Shown here: piece by piece, positions 29,033 to 38,452 of the stretch | Position numbering within the stretch: position 1 is the stretch's first letter | Layout: every line of letters starts with the position of its first letter | From: an uncultured Cellvibrio sp. | GTDB taxonomy: Bacteria > Pseudomonadota > Gammaproteobacteria > Pseudomonadales > Cellvibrionaceae | Length of the DNA stretch: 64,000 nucleotides | Direction: 5' to 3' | Assembly: GCA_946481095.1 (NCBI GenBank) | Contig: CAMLML010000014.1 | Location: 1-64,000, forward strand | The notes under the pieces: generated by a model | What the model saw: the letters and a program-made list of their open reading frames with translations, nothing else | Told to the model about the DNA's origin: nothing | The model's database searches: none | Made by a program: the position numbers and the translations under genes

Positions 29033-30088
29033 GTGAAAAAAATTACAGACAAACCCCAAAAACCCGCCAGGGCTGTGAAGCCAGCGGTTGCTAACAAAGC
29101 AAAATCGACAACTGAAAAAAAATTGACTGAAAAGAAAACAGTTGAAAAGAAAACTTATCAAAAAAAACCAGCAGAGAAAAAATCAACAAAGGTTGATCAT
29201 TCCTCTGCCGAGTCTGCACAAGCTTCAGCGCCTGTTGGTGAAAAATTACAAAAGGTATTGGCTCGTACCGGAATAGGTTCCCGTCGGGAAATAGAGGGCA
29301 TTATTGAAGCCGGACACATCAAAATAAATGATCGAATTGCAAAGCTGGGTGATCGTGTTACACCTAAAGATAAAATTTTTGTGAATGGTCAGAGGATTGT
29401 TATCAGTCCTGAAGCTTCACGTCGTCGGGTCATTCTGTATAACAAACCAGAAGGTGAAATTTGTTCGCGTTCTGATCCCGAAGGGCGCCCAAGTGTTTAT
29501 GATCGATTGCCATCAATAAAAGGTGAGCGGTGGATTTCTGTAGGGCGTTTGGATTTTAATACCAGTGGTTTGTTGTTGTTTACTAATGATGGAGAATTGG
29601 CAAATAAACTCATGCATCCATCGTCTGTTATTGATCGTGAATATTTAGTGCGTATTCAAGGTGCAGTTGACGATGAAATGTTACGTGCATTACGTGAAGG
29701 TGTATTGCTGGAAGATGGTGTTGCACGATTTACCGATATTGTGGAAGGAGCGGGTGAGTCGCGTAATCGTTGGTTTTATTGCGTGGTTATGGAAGGGCGA
29801 AATCGTGAAGTGCGCCGTTTATGGGAGTCGCAAGGTGTTAAAGTCAGTCGATTAAAACGTGTACGTTACGGCAATATTTTTATTCCATCACATGTGCGTG
29901 TTGGGCAATGGTTGGAATTAACCGAAAAAGAAATTGCAGATTTGTGTCTAACGGCCGGTTTTGACAGCAACAAGGCCACCAAAATTGTTGAGCCCAGTCG
30001 CGAAGAAAAAATGGCACGTGAACGTCACGAGAAAAAATTGCGCGCGGCAAATCATTCGCCGAAGGTTATCAAGCCGAAAAAATCCTGA
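29033..30088 (+). CDS. rluB: 23S rRNA pseudouridine synthase B
   Basis: Makes pseudouridine 2605 in 23S rRNA. 351 residues from GTG 29033; another GTG at 29075 is possible, and a stop at 29009 limits the frame. Order: a Lys/Thr-rich basic N-terminal tail (about 60 residues), an S4 RNA-binding domain (EKLQKVLARTGIGSRREIEGI), then the catalytic domain with GRLDFNTSGLLLFTNDGELA, where Asp is catalytic, and MEGRNREVRRLWES. A basic C-terminal tail follows. It comes after scpAB, as in many gammaproteobacteria. Confidence 0.93.
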   Translation: MKKITDKPQKPARAVKPAVANKAKSTTEKKLTEKKTVEKKTYQKKPAEKKSTKVDHSSAESAQASAPVGEKLQKVLARTGIGSRREIEGIIEAGHIKINDRIAKLGDRVTPKDKIFVNGQRIVISPEASRRRVILYNKPEGEICSRSDPEGRPSVYDRLPSIKGERWISVGRLDFNTSGLLLFTNDGELANKLMHPSSVIDREYLVRIQGAVDDEMLRALREGVLLEDGVARFTDIVEGAGESRNRWFYCVVMEGRNREVRRLWESQGVKVSRLKRVRYGNIFIPSHVRVGQWLELTEKEIADLCLTAGFDSNKATKIVEPSREEKMARERHEKKLRAANHSPKVIKPKKS

Positions 30089-30114
30089 TTCAATAGTTGT
30101 GTAACAGTGACCTG

Positions 30115-30143
30115 AAGGTGGACATGATCCACCTTTATTTTTT
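30115..30143. terminator. Terminator between rluB and DUF2062 gene
   Basis: AAGGTGGA and TCCACCTT form a perfect 8-pair stem with a five-base loop, followed on the plus strand by TATTTTTTT. It lies 26 bases after rluB and may also serve the converging gene. Confidence 0.8.
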
Positions 30144-30150
30144 GAAAAGG

Positions 30151-30741
30151 TTAATTTGATTGTTGTATGCGTTTTAACTTGCGTTTATTCCAGGCTCTTA
30201 CTGCATGCCAGCGCCAATAGGCCTGCATACCAAAATATCCCAAAGCACCGAATGCCAGGCCTGTCACCAGGGAACCCAACAGAAAAGGCTTCCACACACT
30301 GCCTAATTCATTTCCCAGCCAATTAAGGGCAGCCCGGTATTGATTGTCCACAATCAGATCCCACAAGCTGCCAAAGTCCATACTGGTAACTGCTGCTGCA
30401 GTGGCGGCAGTGTCACTGTCCACTTGCAGAATGAATTTGCCCACCTCATACGCGATATAAAAGAAAAACGGCATGGTGAAAGGATTGGTGATCCAGACCA
30501 GAGCAACGGCAATAGGTAAATTGCAGTGGAAAAATAACGCGGCCATAGCAGCAACAGCCATCTGCCCGGGTATAGGCAACATGGCTATGAATAATCCCCA
30601 GAAAAAAGCAACGGATACCGAATGCCGGTTAAGATGAAATAAATTGGGGTCGTGCAGCAAATCCCCAAGAAAATGCAGGGCAGGGTTATTTTTGATATCC
30701 GATGGACTGGGAAAAAACCGCTTAAGTAACTTACGAGCCAT
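30151..30741 (-). CDS. DUF2062 membrane protein
   Basis: 196 residues with about three membrane helices and a basic C-terminal tail. HSVSVAFFWGLFIAMLPIPGQMAVAAMAALFFHCNLPIAVALVWITNPFTMPFFFYIAYEVGK is the DUF2062 core; it resembles family members next to glycosyltransferases or comEC. Function not known. The divergent DUF3592 gene starts about 180 bases away. Confidence 0.85.
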   Translation of the reverse strand: MARKLLKRFFPSPSDIKNNPALHFLGDLLHDPNLFHLNRHSVSVAFFWGLFIAMLPIPGQMAVAAMAALFFHCNLPIAVALVWITNPFTMPFFFYIAYEVGKFILQVDSDTAATAAAVTSMDFGSLWDLIVDNQYRAALNWLGNELGSVWKPFLLGSLVTGLAFGALGYFGMQAYWRWHAVRAWNKRKLKRIQQSN

Positions 30742-30921
30742 TAGAAACTGAGCAACCTGAAAAAAGACACGGCATTATGCCGATAATTATGGGTAAAAAC
30801 TATCAATAATCCAGCTTGAGCCCCCATTCTGGCTGGCGAAGATAACCAATTTATGACAGCATGCCCGGGGTTCAGAATTGCGACAACCCGCCATAACATT
30901 TGATATACAGGGTCAGTATTG

Positions 30922-31620
30922 ATGAAAGCACTTTCGATTATTAAATATATTTTTACGATTATTGGTATTGGAATGTTGATTGGTGCATTTGTGGTTAACC
31001 AGCATACCAATAAATTTATCGCATCCTCACTTAAAGCCGACGGGCAGGTAATTGATTTCGAAGCCAGGCGTTCCGATAATTCTTCAGCAACCTATGCACC
31101 GGTCATCAAATTTGTAGCAAATGATGGCAAGGAATATCAGTTTGTATCCTCTGTATCCAGCAATCCACCTTCTTATGATGTTGGTGAAGTAGTCGAAATT
31201 CTTTATCTGGAATCCAATCCGAATGATGCACAAGTGAACGGTTTTTTTTCATTGCATCTGGGTGAATTTATACTGGGCATATTGGGAAGTATATTTCTGG
31301 CTATTGGTGGTGGTATTTTATTGTTTGGTTTCTTAGGAAATAAAAAACGCGAATATTTGCTCGTCCATGGTGTTTCAATTCAGACAAAAATTCAGTCGGT
31401 GGCACTAAACGAATCTATTACTGTTAACGGCAGGCATCCGTTTGTTATTGTGAGTCAGTGGTTAAACCCGGCAACCAATGAACTGCATGAATTTGAAAGT
31501 GATAATATTTGGTTTGATCCAACTGATTTCATTAAAACAGAAACGATTCATGTGCTGATTGAACAAAATAATCCAAAAAAATATTGGGTAGACATTCGGT
31601 TTTTACCTAAAAAAGCTTAA
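30922..31620 (+). CDS. DUF3592 membrane protein
   Basis: 232 residues. An N-terminal membrane helix (IIKYIFTIIGIGMLIGAFVV), a DUF3592 beta-domain (ADGQVIDFEARRSDNSSATYAPVIKFVANDGKEYQFVSS), then a second helix (LGEFILGILGSIFLAIGGGIL) and a second soluble domain (IQTKIQSVALNESITVNG). The family has no known role. The start is ATG 30922; a TTG three bases earlier is in frame. It precedes comEC by 34 bases and may be co-transcribed. Confidence 0.83.
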   Translation: MKALSIIKYIFTIIGIGMLIGAFVVNQHTNKFIASSLKADGQVIDFEARRSDNSSATYAPVIKFVANDGKEYQFVSSVSSNPPSYDVGEVVEILYLESNPNDAQVNGFFSLHLGEFILGILGSIFLAIGGGILLFGFLGNKKREYLLVHGVSIQTKIQSVALNESITVNGRHPFVIVSQWLNPATNELHEFESDNIWFDPTDFIKTETIHVLIEQNNPKKYWVDIRFLPKKA

Positions 31621-31654
31621 AGTTAAATATTAATTTGTAATTCAAGGATGAGTT

Positions 31655-34060
31655 ATGCCCTTCTACTTGTTGTTATTTTCTGCTGCTGTTTTATCGGTTG
31701 GTCTGTTTCAGGATTTACCTTCCCCTTATTGGTCTCTGATTGTTATACCGCTATTATTTTTGATCCGCTTTTACCGGTGGCTTAAATTTTTATTGCCTGT
31801 TTATTTAGGTTTGTGTATTGGTGTTTTGTCTGGATATCAATATTTGGCTCATCAGCTTTCTGTATCTGATTCAGGCAAAGAATTTATTCTGCACGGAACT
31901 ATTTCCGGTCTGCCAAAACAGGAATCTCGTCAAATACGATTTACAGTAGATGTGGATTCATTGGTAACCTCAACGCATAAACCCCTGCAGAATATTCCTC
32001 ACAAAATACAATTATCCTGGTATCTCAATCGCTATCAAACACTGCCGCAATTACAAATAGGTGATAAGTGGCAATGGCGAGTTAAATTGCACAAGCCACG
32101 CAGTATGGTGAATCCGGGGGGATTTGATTATCAAGCCTGGTTAATTCGGCGGGGCGTGGGCGCAACCGGCTATGTAATACAGGGTGATAATCGAAAAATA
32201 ACAGAAAATAAAAGTGCTGGTTTTTCTTACTGGATCGATCAACAACGTTACAGATTACAGCGTTGGGTGGTAAATCAAAGTGATTCGCCACATAAGGGTA
32301 TTCTGGTGGCGTTATTAATTGGTGACAGTACATTGGTGGATAAAAAAGATTGGTTGGCTATGCAGCAAACAGGTACCAATCATTTAATTGCAATTTCCGG
32401 ATTACATGTAGGTTTTTTGGCAATTTTCGGGTTTTATCTGGGGTTATTGATCGGGCGTTTATTGCAACTGTTCGCTATTCGTTTTCCTGCGCAATATTTC
32501 GCTTATGTCGGTGCTATCAGTTGCGCTGCTTTTTATTCCGCACTGGCAGGGTTTAATATACCCACAGTGAGAACATTGGTTATGTTGTCATTATTTTATT
32601 GGATGTGTTTATCTCGGCGTGAAACGGGAATTGTGGATATTTTGTGTTTGGCATTAGCCTGTGTGGTGATAATGGATCCACTTGCTGGATACGATCCGGG
32701 GTTTTGGTTGTCTTTTGGTGCGGTTGCTTTATTGGTTTTAGGGTTTTCAGGACGAAAAAATATCAAACAAGTAAAATCAGTAAGATATTTAAATCACCTG
32801 CAAAAAACAATTTTTACCTACATGAAATCGCAATGGATTATGTTTATCGGATTAATCGTTCCATTATTAATTCTGGTTAACAGTTTTTCATTAGCTGCGC
32901 CCGTAGCCAATGCTATCGCCATACCCATGATTACATTTTTTGTGGTGCCTTGTTTGTTGTTGGCCGCTGTTGTTGAAAATATTATGCCTGTTTCCGGTCA
33001 GTTATTGTTGTCCCTAGCCGAGTGGGGAATCGAGCATTTATTGGTGTTTTTGCGATGGTTATTAAGTACCGCACCTGGAAAATTGAATCCGGTGATTTCT
33101 TTATCGCCATGGATGAGTTTGTGGATTGGTTTTTGTTGTCTGTTAATTCTATTACCGCGAGGATTTTTCTCCCGCCGCTTAAGTTTTGGCGCATTGATTT
33201 TATCTTTCACTATTCATTATCTATTACCCAAACCGGATCAACCTGATTTAGGTGTAATGGTTTTGGATGTGGGGCAGGGTACAGCAATAGTAGTGCGTGT
33301 TGGTGACAAAACATTGGTCTATGATACAGGCGCTGCTTTTTCAGATAATTTTGATGCTGGTAGTGGAATTATTACACCTTATCTGCGGTCAGAGGCGATA
33401 ACGAAAATAGACAAATTGGTTGTCAGTCACAATGATCTTGATCATGCCGGTGGGTTGTCTGGTTTGTTGGAAACTACGCAAGTGGAAGAATTATTATTGG
33501 GTCAATATCGACCTGTGTTTGTTCCAACAATTGCTCAGGAAAAAATGTACGCCAAAACAGACAATACAACCTCATGCCATCAATCTGCAGATTGGGTCTG
33601 GCAGGGTGTGAATTTTCATTTTGTTAAATGGCCCTTACGAAAACGAGCCAGTGCAAATAATTATTCTTGCGTACTGTTAATTGATTATCAGGGTCAAAAA
33701 ATTCTTTTGCCAGGCGATCTGGAGAAAGAGGTGGAATCGCAATTGTTGGGCATGGGAGCTTTGCCAAAAAATATACAGCTTTTACTGGTGGGGCATCATG
33801 GGAGTTTGAGTTCATCTACAGTTGAATTTGTCGAGTTTATAAAACCCGAACAGGTTGTTTATTCTGCCGGATTTCAAAATCGTTACGGGCATCCGCATCC
33901 GAAAGTGCGCGCGCGATTTCAAGCGATTAATAGTCAGGAATTCAACACGGCAACTCATGGCGCTTTGGATTTTCGCTGGAAAGCCGGGCAAGCTTTACCG
34001 GTTGTGGCCTACAGACAAGGCTATAAACGTTATTGGTTTGATAATGCGATTGATGAATAG
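31655..34060 (+). CDS. comEC: DNA internalisation competence protein ComEC/Rec2
   Basis: 801 residues. N-terminal membrane segments and DUF4131-like domain (about 1-180), the central polytopic competence domain (LMQTGTNHLIAISGLHVGF-type motif at about 240-255, here TGTNHLIAISGLHVGFLAIF), and the C-terminal metallo-beta-lactamase domain with VMVLDVGQGTAIVV, SHNDLDHAGGLSG and LLVGHHGSLSSST. Forms the inner-membrane channel for single-stranded DNA uptake. AAGGA precedes the ATG. Downstream exbB-exbD-lpxK order resembles Pseudomonas. Confidence 0.93.
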   Translation: MPFYLLLFSAAVLSVGLFQDLPSPYWSLIVIPLLFLIRFYRWLKFLLPVYLGLCIGVLSGYQYLAHQLSVSDSGKEFILHGTISGLPKQESRQIRFTVDVDSLVTSTHKPLQNIPHKIQLSWYLNRYQTLPQLQIGDKWQWRVKLHKPRSMVNPGGFDYQAWLIRRGVGATGYVIQGDNRKITENKSAGFSYWIDQQRYRLQRWVVNQSDSPHKGILVALLIGDSTLVDKKDWLAMQQTGTNHLIAISGLHVGFLAIFGFYLGLLIGRLLQLFAIRFPAQYFAYVGAISCAAFYSALAGFNIPTVRTLVMLSLFYWMCLSRRETGIVDILCLALACVVIMDPLAGYDPGFWLSFGAVALLVLGFSGRKNIKQVKSVRYLNHLQKTIFTYMKSQWIMFIGLIVPLLILVNSFSLAAPVANAIAIPMITFFVVPCLLLAAVVENIMPVSGQLLLSLAEWGIEHLLVFLRWLLSTAPGKLNPVISLSPWMSLWIGFCCLLILLPRGFFSRRLSFGALILSFTIHYLLPKPDQPDLGVMVLDVGQGTAIVVRVGDKTLVYDTGAAFSDNFDAGSGIITPYLRSEAITKIDKLVVSHNDLDHAGGLSGLLETTQVEELLLGQYRPVFVPTIAQEKMYAKTDNTTSCHQSADWVWQGVNFHFVKWPLRKRASANNYSCVLLIDYQGQKILLPGDLEKEVESQLLGMGALPKNIQLLLVGHHGSLSSSTVEFVEFIKPEQVVYSAGFQNRYGHPHPKVRARFQAINSQEFNTATHGALDFRWKAGQALPVVAYRQGYKRYWFDNAIDE

Positions 34061-34195
34061 TCCGCAGATAGACAATCTTGCGTTGTGTACCAAAATAACT
34101 ACCCATACAATGCGAGCCGGGTCTATTGGGTTAATAGTCTCCTGGTTCGATAATGATTAATTGTGTTTCGTAATATTCAGTCTGAGGATCAAAGT

Positions 34196-34822
34196 GTGAT
34201 TGCGATAATTATTTCCGGCGGTTGGTTAATGTTGCCCATAATTCTCTGTTCTTTGGTGGTATTGGCCGTGAGCATTGAACGTTTCTGGACGCTGAATTCA
34301 AACAAAATTGCACCGAGAACATTGTTGGCTCAAGTGTGGAGTTGGTTGAAGAATAATCAAATGGACGCAGCAAAATTGCGCGAACTCAAGCAATCCTCTC
34401 CTCTGGGTTCCATTCTTGCTGCAGGTTTGAGTAATTCCAAACAAGGTCGTGAAGTCATGAAAGACTCCATTCAGGAAGCAGCGAATAAAGTTATTCACGA
34501 TTTGGAAAAATACATCAGTTTGCTGGGCACTATTGCCAATATCGCACCGCTGCTGGGACTGTTGGGTACTGTGTTCGGTATGATTCAAACATTCAACGCC
34601 ATTATGATTCAAGGATCTGGCAATACCGGTGCATTGGCCGGTGGTATTTCAGTTGCATTGATTACCACTGCAGCAGGATTGATTGTTGCTATTCCTGCAA
34701 CAATCAGCCACAGATTTTTTCAGCGGCGAATAGATTCTATTGTAGTTGTACTTGAAGAAGAATCCATAAAACTGGTTGATGCTTTGCATAGTGAACGTCG
34801 TGTAGACGTCAAACAAAATTAA
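34196..34822 (+). CDS. exbB: MotA/TolQ/ExbB proton channel protein
   Basis: 208 residues. Three membrane helices: IAIIISGGWLMLPIILCSLVVLAVSIERF, LGTIANIAPLLGLLGTVFGMIQTF and GALAGGISVALITTAAGLIVAIPATI, the last two being the proton-channel helices of the family. With ExbD it should energise an outer-membrane process. GTG 34196 has TGAGGA seven bases ahead and starts at the first helix; GTG 34163 is the longer choice. Not linked to tonB here. The exbBD-lpxK neighbourhood suggests a role in lipid or LPS export energy. Confidence 0.88.
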   Translation: MIAIIISGGWLMLPIILCSLVVLAVSIERFWTLNSNKIAPRTLLAQVWSWLKNNQMDAAKLRELKQSSPLGSILAAGLSNSKQGREVMKDSIQEAANKVIHDLEKYISLLGTIANIAPLLGLLGTVFGMIQTFNAIMIQGSGNTGALAGGISVALITTAAGLIVAIPATISHRFFQRRIDSIVVVLEEESIKLVDALHSERRVDVKQN

Positions 34823-34832
34823 GGAGATTGCG

Positions 34833-35261
34833 ATGAAGTTTCGTCGTCAATCGACCAACAATGATGAAGTGAATTTGACACCCTTGATTGATGTGGTGTT
34901 TTTATTGTTGATATTTTTCATGGTATCAACATCTTTTACCAAAGAGACACATTTAAAAGTTGATTTGCCTCAAGCTGCAGGTGCGCCTGGTAGTGAGCAA
35001 CCGGATCAAATTGAAATTTTAATTGCGGTTGATGGAAGTTATGCTGTGAATGGTCGTGCGTTGGTTAATACTCGCTTGGAAACATTAAAAACAGCGCTTG
35101 GCAATACGGCAAATGGCAACACAAAATTACCCCTGATTATTACGGCTGACGCCAAAACGCCGCATCAATATGTTGTGCGAGCCATGGATGTTGCAGGGCA
35201 GTTAGGTTTTGTGAATTTGCGCATGACGACAAGAATGCCGGATCCAGAAACGGAGAAGTAG
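34833..35261 (+). CDS. exbD: ExbD/TolR family protein
   Basis: 142 residues, one N-terminal transmembrane helix (EVNLTPLIDVVFLLLIFFMV) containing the conserved Asp of the family, and a periplasmic domain with LIITADAKTPHQYVVRAMDVAG. Works with ExbB in a proton-driven complex. AAGGAG is seven bases ahead of the ATG, which lies 10 bases after exbB. Confidence 0.92.
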   Translation: MKFRRQSTNNDEVNLTPLIDVVFLLLIFFMVSTSFTKETHLKVDLPQAAGAPGSEQPDQIEILIAVDGSYAVNGRALVNTRLETLKTALGNTANGNTKLPLIITADAKTPHQYVVRAMDVAGQLGFVNLRMTTRMPDPETEK

Positions 35262-35281
35262 ATAAATACCCTCTCCCAATC

Positions 35282-36334
35282 ATGAAAAAAAACTCATTTG
35301 AATCATTTTTCCTGCGCAATTGGTATGGCAAAAGTCGTTGGACACTTTTGCTTTTGCCTTTAAACATTATTTTTATATTGCTTGCAAGTTTTCGTCGTTG
35401 GTGCCTAATACAATTCAAACAGCGTACACCCACAATACCCCTGATTGTAGTTGGTAATATTTCTGTTGGTGGTACGGGTAAAACGCCACTCATTATTGCA
35501 TTGGTTAAAAAACTTCAGGCTGAAGGTTTTGCGCCTGCTGTTATCAGTCGCGGTTATGGCAGTTTGGCAAAAGAATATCCTTACACTATCACCAATCAAT
35601 CAACAGCTGTTGAAGCGGGTGATGAACCTTTTAGTATTTTCCAGCAAACACAATGTCCTGTTGTGATTGGTGCAAATCGTTTTGATTCTATTTCGTCTGC
35701 GCGCAATCAACATGTTGATTTGGTATTAAGTGATGATGGTTTACAGGATTACCGTTTGGGACGACATCTCGAGATTGCGGTAATTGATGGGCAGCGTTGG
35801 TTTGGCAATGGATGGCGATTACCTGTTGGGCCCTTGCGTGAATCTGTTTCGCGTTTATCCGGTGTTGATATGTTAGTGGTGAATAGTCCATCGGAACATT
35901 CATTGAAAAATGCACCCATAGTCAATTTTCACAGTATGCAAATCAAACCCTGTTATTGGGTAAAGATTAAAACCAATGAAGTTTTATCACTGGATGCTTT
36001 TCCCCATTCCGATGTTCATGCGGTAGCTGGCATTGGTAACCCGCAGCGTTTTTATCAAACATTGAAACAACTGGAACTGGATTTTATTGAACATGATTTT
36101 CCAGATCATCATGATTATCGTGTGGAAGACTTTTATTTCGCCGGTGAAAAACCTGTGGTGATGACCGAAAAAGATGCAGTCAAGTGTCAATCCTTTGCAA
36201 AGCAGAATTGGTACTACCTGGCTGTTGAAGCACAGTTGGATGATGTTTTCTGGCAAGAATTCATGCAAAAGGTGAAATCAATCAGGGTTCAGAAATACAC
36301 CGGAAAAATATTACACAACAACTTGATTCCATAA
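35282..36334 (+). CDS. lpxK: Tetraacyldisaccharide 4'-kinase
   Basis: Phosphorylates the 4' position of lipid A disaccharide at the inner membrane. 350 residues. A membrane helix near the N-terminus (WTLLLLPLNIIFILLASFRR), then VVGNISVGGTGKTPLIIAL (P-loop), GYGSLAKEYPYTI, GDEPFSIFQQT and LSDDGLQDYRLGRHLEIAV. Starts 21 bases after exbD. In Pseudomonas and relatives the flippase gene msbA sits before lpxK; here it does not. Its 3' end overlaps the converging glycosyltransferase gene by 24 bases. Confidence 0.94.
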   Translation: MKKNSFESFFLRNWYGKSRWTLLLLPLNIIFILLASFRRWCLIQFKQRTPTIPLIVVGNISVGGTGKTPLIIALVKKLQAEGFAPAVISRGYGSLAKEYPYTITNQSTAVEAGDEPFSIFQQTQCPVVIGANRFDSISSARNQHVDLVLSDDGLQDYRLGRHLEIAVIDGQRWFGNGWRLPVGPLRESVSRLSGVDMLVVNSPSEHSLKNAPIVNFHSMQIKPCYWVKIKTNEVLSLDAFPHSDVHAVAGIGNPQRFYQTLKQLELDFIEHDFPDHHDYRVEDFYFAGEKPVVMTEKDAVKCQSFAKQNWYYLAVEAQLDDVFWQEFMQKVKSIRVQKYTGKILHNNLIP

Positions 36335-37336
36335 TCGCTTGTGCAAACTTGCTATATCTTCACCTTTATTTTCCAATAGCCATTCAATGACCGCTTCTGC
36401 AACAGCAGGATAATTCATGGGCGGTCTGTTAGGTAGCTGCAACCATTTTGCTATGGTTTGTTGATCAAATTTTTTAGCAACACTACCAAAACCCAATTTT
36501 TCCAGTGCAAGTGCGTTGGAGAATTGCTCCATTTGTCCTTGTAATGGCTTAACCAATAATTTTTTGCCAAGGTGTAATGCTTCGCTTGGCAGTTCAAATC
36601 CTGCGCTGCAAATAACACCTTCGCAACGATGAAGATCCTGCTGAAATCCTTCCCGCGAAAAAGGGCGAAGGTGAATGTTGCCTTCATCGGTTGCTTGTTT
36701 GACGGGTTGATAAATATAGAATTCGTAATCAGTAAAATTTTTCAATTGTGGGACTATATCTTCGGGGGATGCAAAAGGCAGATATACCAAATAATGTTTT
36801 GCTGTAAATTCATTCGCGTAATGGCTGGCTTCCACTATAGGTGGAAGAATATTCGTATGATAGGGATACCAGTGTAATCCCAATGCGGTATCAACAGGTG
36901 CAAATTTATGCATGAACCAGTCAGTCACAAAATTATTTCCGGATTTTGGAATGGGATAAAAAAAAGCATTTTGATGCGACACCCCAAAAACCTGTTTTCC
37001 TGCACGTCTTGCTGCCCAGGCAGTGATAGGTTCAAAATCATTAAATATAAAATCGTAATGGCTGACATCAACTTGTTTAATGTCACGAAAAAATTGTCGT
37101 ATCCATGTCGATTTTGCTGTTTTTATGAAATTGATTTTTCCATGCTCCGTTACAAAAGTCATGCCTCTGTAAACGGTAAAGTCACCAAATATTTCCATAT
37201 CAAAAAAATCCTTTCGTTCCCTTCCCGAAAACACCCAATCAACTTCTATTCCTTTTTGTTTAAATGCTTTAGCCATTACGCGAGCACGTGTTAGATGACC
37301 GTTACCCGTACCCTGAACTCCATAAAGTATTTTCAT
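36311..37336 (-). CDS. MJ1255/VC2487-family glycosyltransferase
   Basis: 341 residues. N-terminal MKILYGVQGTGNGHLTRARVMAKAF and VDWVFSGRERKDFF, and C-terminal CEGVICSAGFELPSEALHLGKKLLVKPLQGQMEQFSNALALEKLG are characteristic of the family, which has the GT-B fold of MurG and UDP-glycosyltransferases. Acceptor and donor are unknown; an envelope glycolipid is plausible next to PAP2 and dgkA genes. No clear ribosome site was seen before the ATG. Confidence 0.86.
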   Translation of the reverse strand: MKILYGVQGTGNGHLTRARVMAKAFKQKGIEVDWVFSGRERKDFFDMEIFGDFTVYRGMTFVTEHGKINFIKTAKSTWIRQFFRDIKQVDVSHYDFIFNDFEPITAWAARRAGKQVFGVSHQNAFFYPIPKSGNNFVTDWFMHKFAPVDTALGLHWYPYHTNILPPIVEASHYANEFTAKHYLVYLPFASPEDIVPQLKNFTDYEFYIYQPVKQATDEGNIHLRPFSREGFQQDLHRCEGVICSAGFELPSEALHLGKKLLVKPLQGQMEQFSNALALEKLGFGSVAKKFDQQTIAKWLQLPNRPPMNYPAVAEAVIEWLLENKGEDIASLHKRLWNQVVV

Positions 37337-37367
37337 AAATTTTAAATATTACCTTTTACTTTTTCTC

Positions 37368-37898
37368 TTAAAAAAACGAATACAAATAGATTCCTGAATA
37401 AGCGCAACAACTACCGAGCGCGGCACCTGCCAGTAAATCAGTAGGGTAATGTACGCCCAACAAAACACGGCTAATTGCAATCATGCTGGCCCAAACAAAA
37501 CAAATTAAGGCAAATGCCGGATAGAAATTTAAAATCAGACAAGCAAATAAAAATGCAGCAGCAGTGTGGCCTGATGGAAAACTGAATTGGTCTGAAGGTG
37601 TAATCCAGGCTTGATAAGATTGAATGGTGGTTGCCGGACGATCCCGTTTGATTACATTTTTTAATACAAGATAAAGACTGACATCGAGAATGTAGGCGAT
37701 AATTCCGGACCAAAAAAATTGACTGCTTGCAATTGGTTCCAGCAATAAAATTGCAAGAGCTATGAAGAGATAAACATGGCCATCGCCAGTGTGGGAAATG
37801 AAACGGATCGATTTTTTATAGGGGAACTTTTTCGTGACATGAACCCACAAAAAAGCCAAAGTATCCCAGTGGTGGACTCTCCGAAAAAATGCGTTCAT
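37368..37898 (-). CDS. PAP2-family phosphatase
   Basis: 176 residues, several membrane helices. The three motifs are present: KNVIKRDRPAT (C1), FPSGHTAAAF (C2) and SRVLLGVHYPTDLLAG (C3), with the catalytic His residues. Likely substrates are phosphatidate, phosphatidylglycerophosphate or undecaprenyl pyrophosphate. The start is ATG 37898, with GAGGG upstream; an open frame reaching 37937 adds residues with no family match. Divergent from dgkA with a 100-base gap. Confidence 0.9.
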   Translation of the reverse strand: MNAFFRRVHHWDTLAFLWVHVTKKFPYKKSIRFISHTGDGHVYLFIALAILLLEPIASSQFFWSGIIAYILDVSLYLVLKNVIKRDRPATTIQSYQAWITPSDQFSFPSGHTAAAFLFACLILNFYPAFALICFVWASMIAISRVLLGVHYPTDLLAGAALGSCCAYSGIYLYSFF

Positions 37899-37999
37899 TA
37901 TGTCGCCCTCGTTGATATCACGAGATAGTAATAACAATTACTTGTGACATTTTTGTGACGGGAAAACCGCTTGAATATTAATTAAATCCGGAGATGGGA

Positions 38000-38386
38000 A
38001 TGAGTAAGCCTGGCAAGACGGGTATTGCCCGTGTGATAGATGCGTTTGGGTATTCAATGAAAGGTTTGGCGGCTTGTTGGCGATTTGAAGCTGCTTTTCG
38101 CCAGGAAGTTATTCTGGGTTTGATCTTGACGCCCGTTGCGTTTTGGTTGGCGCAGAGTCATATCGAACTCATTTTATTGTTGATGACCATTTTTCTGGTC
38201 TGGATGGCGGAACTCGCTAATTCTTCAGTAGAGGCGGTTGTGGATCGTACTGGCTCGGAGAAGCATGAGTTGTCGGGGCGCGCAAAAGATATAGGTTCGG
38301 CACTGGTATTTGTTAGTCTGATATTGCTGGGTTTGGTTTGGATAATCATTCTGGTCAATCGTTTTTGCCCTGGATTTTTTTCCTGA
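38000..38386 (+). CDS. dgkA: Diacylglycerol kinase
   Basis: 128 residues, three membrane helices. Recycles diacylglycerol from membrane-derived oligosaccharide or LPS modification to phosphatidate. The signature MAELANSSVEAVVDRTGSEKHELSGRAKDIGSALVFV holds the catalytic and lipid-binding residues; the conserved FEAAFRQE is near the N-terminus. ATG 38000 has GGAG six bases ahead; ATG 37994 overlaps the ribosome site. Confidence 0.94.
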   Translation: MSKPGKTGIARVIDAFGYSMKGLAACWRFEAAFRQEVILGLILTPVAFWLAQSHIELILLLMTIFLVWMAELANSSVEAVVDRTGSEKHELSGRAKDIGSALVFVSLILLGLVWIIILVNRFCPGFFS

Positions 38387-38452
38387 ACTATTGAAACTCA
38401 AAGGCTGATGCTATAGATTGAATGCCTATTTATCATATTTATAAGTTAATTT

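Noticed and set aside
30741..31010. 89-residue minus-strand reading frame between DUF2062 and DUF3592 genes
   Set aside because: It covers the start of the DUF3592 gene on the other strand, and has no ribosome site or recognisable domain.
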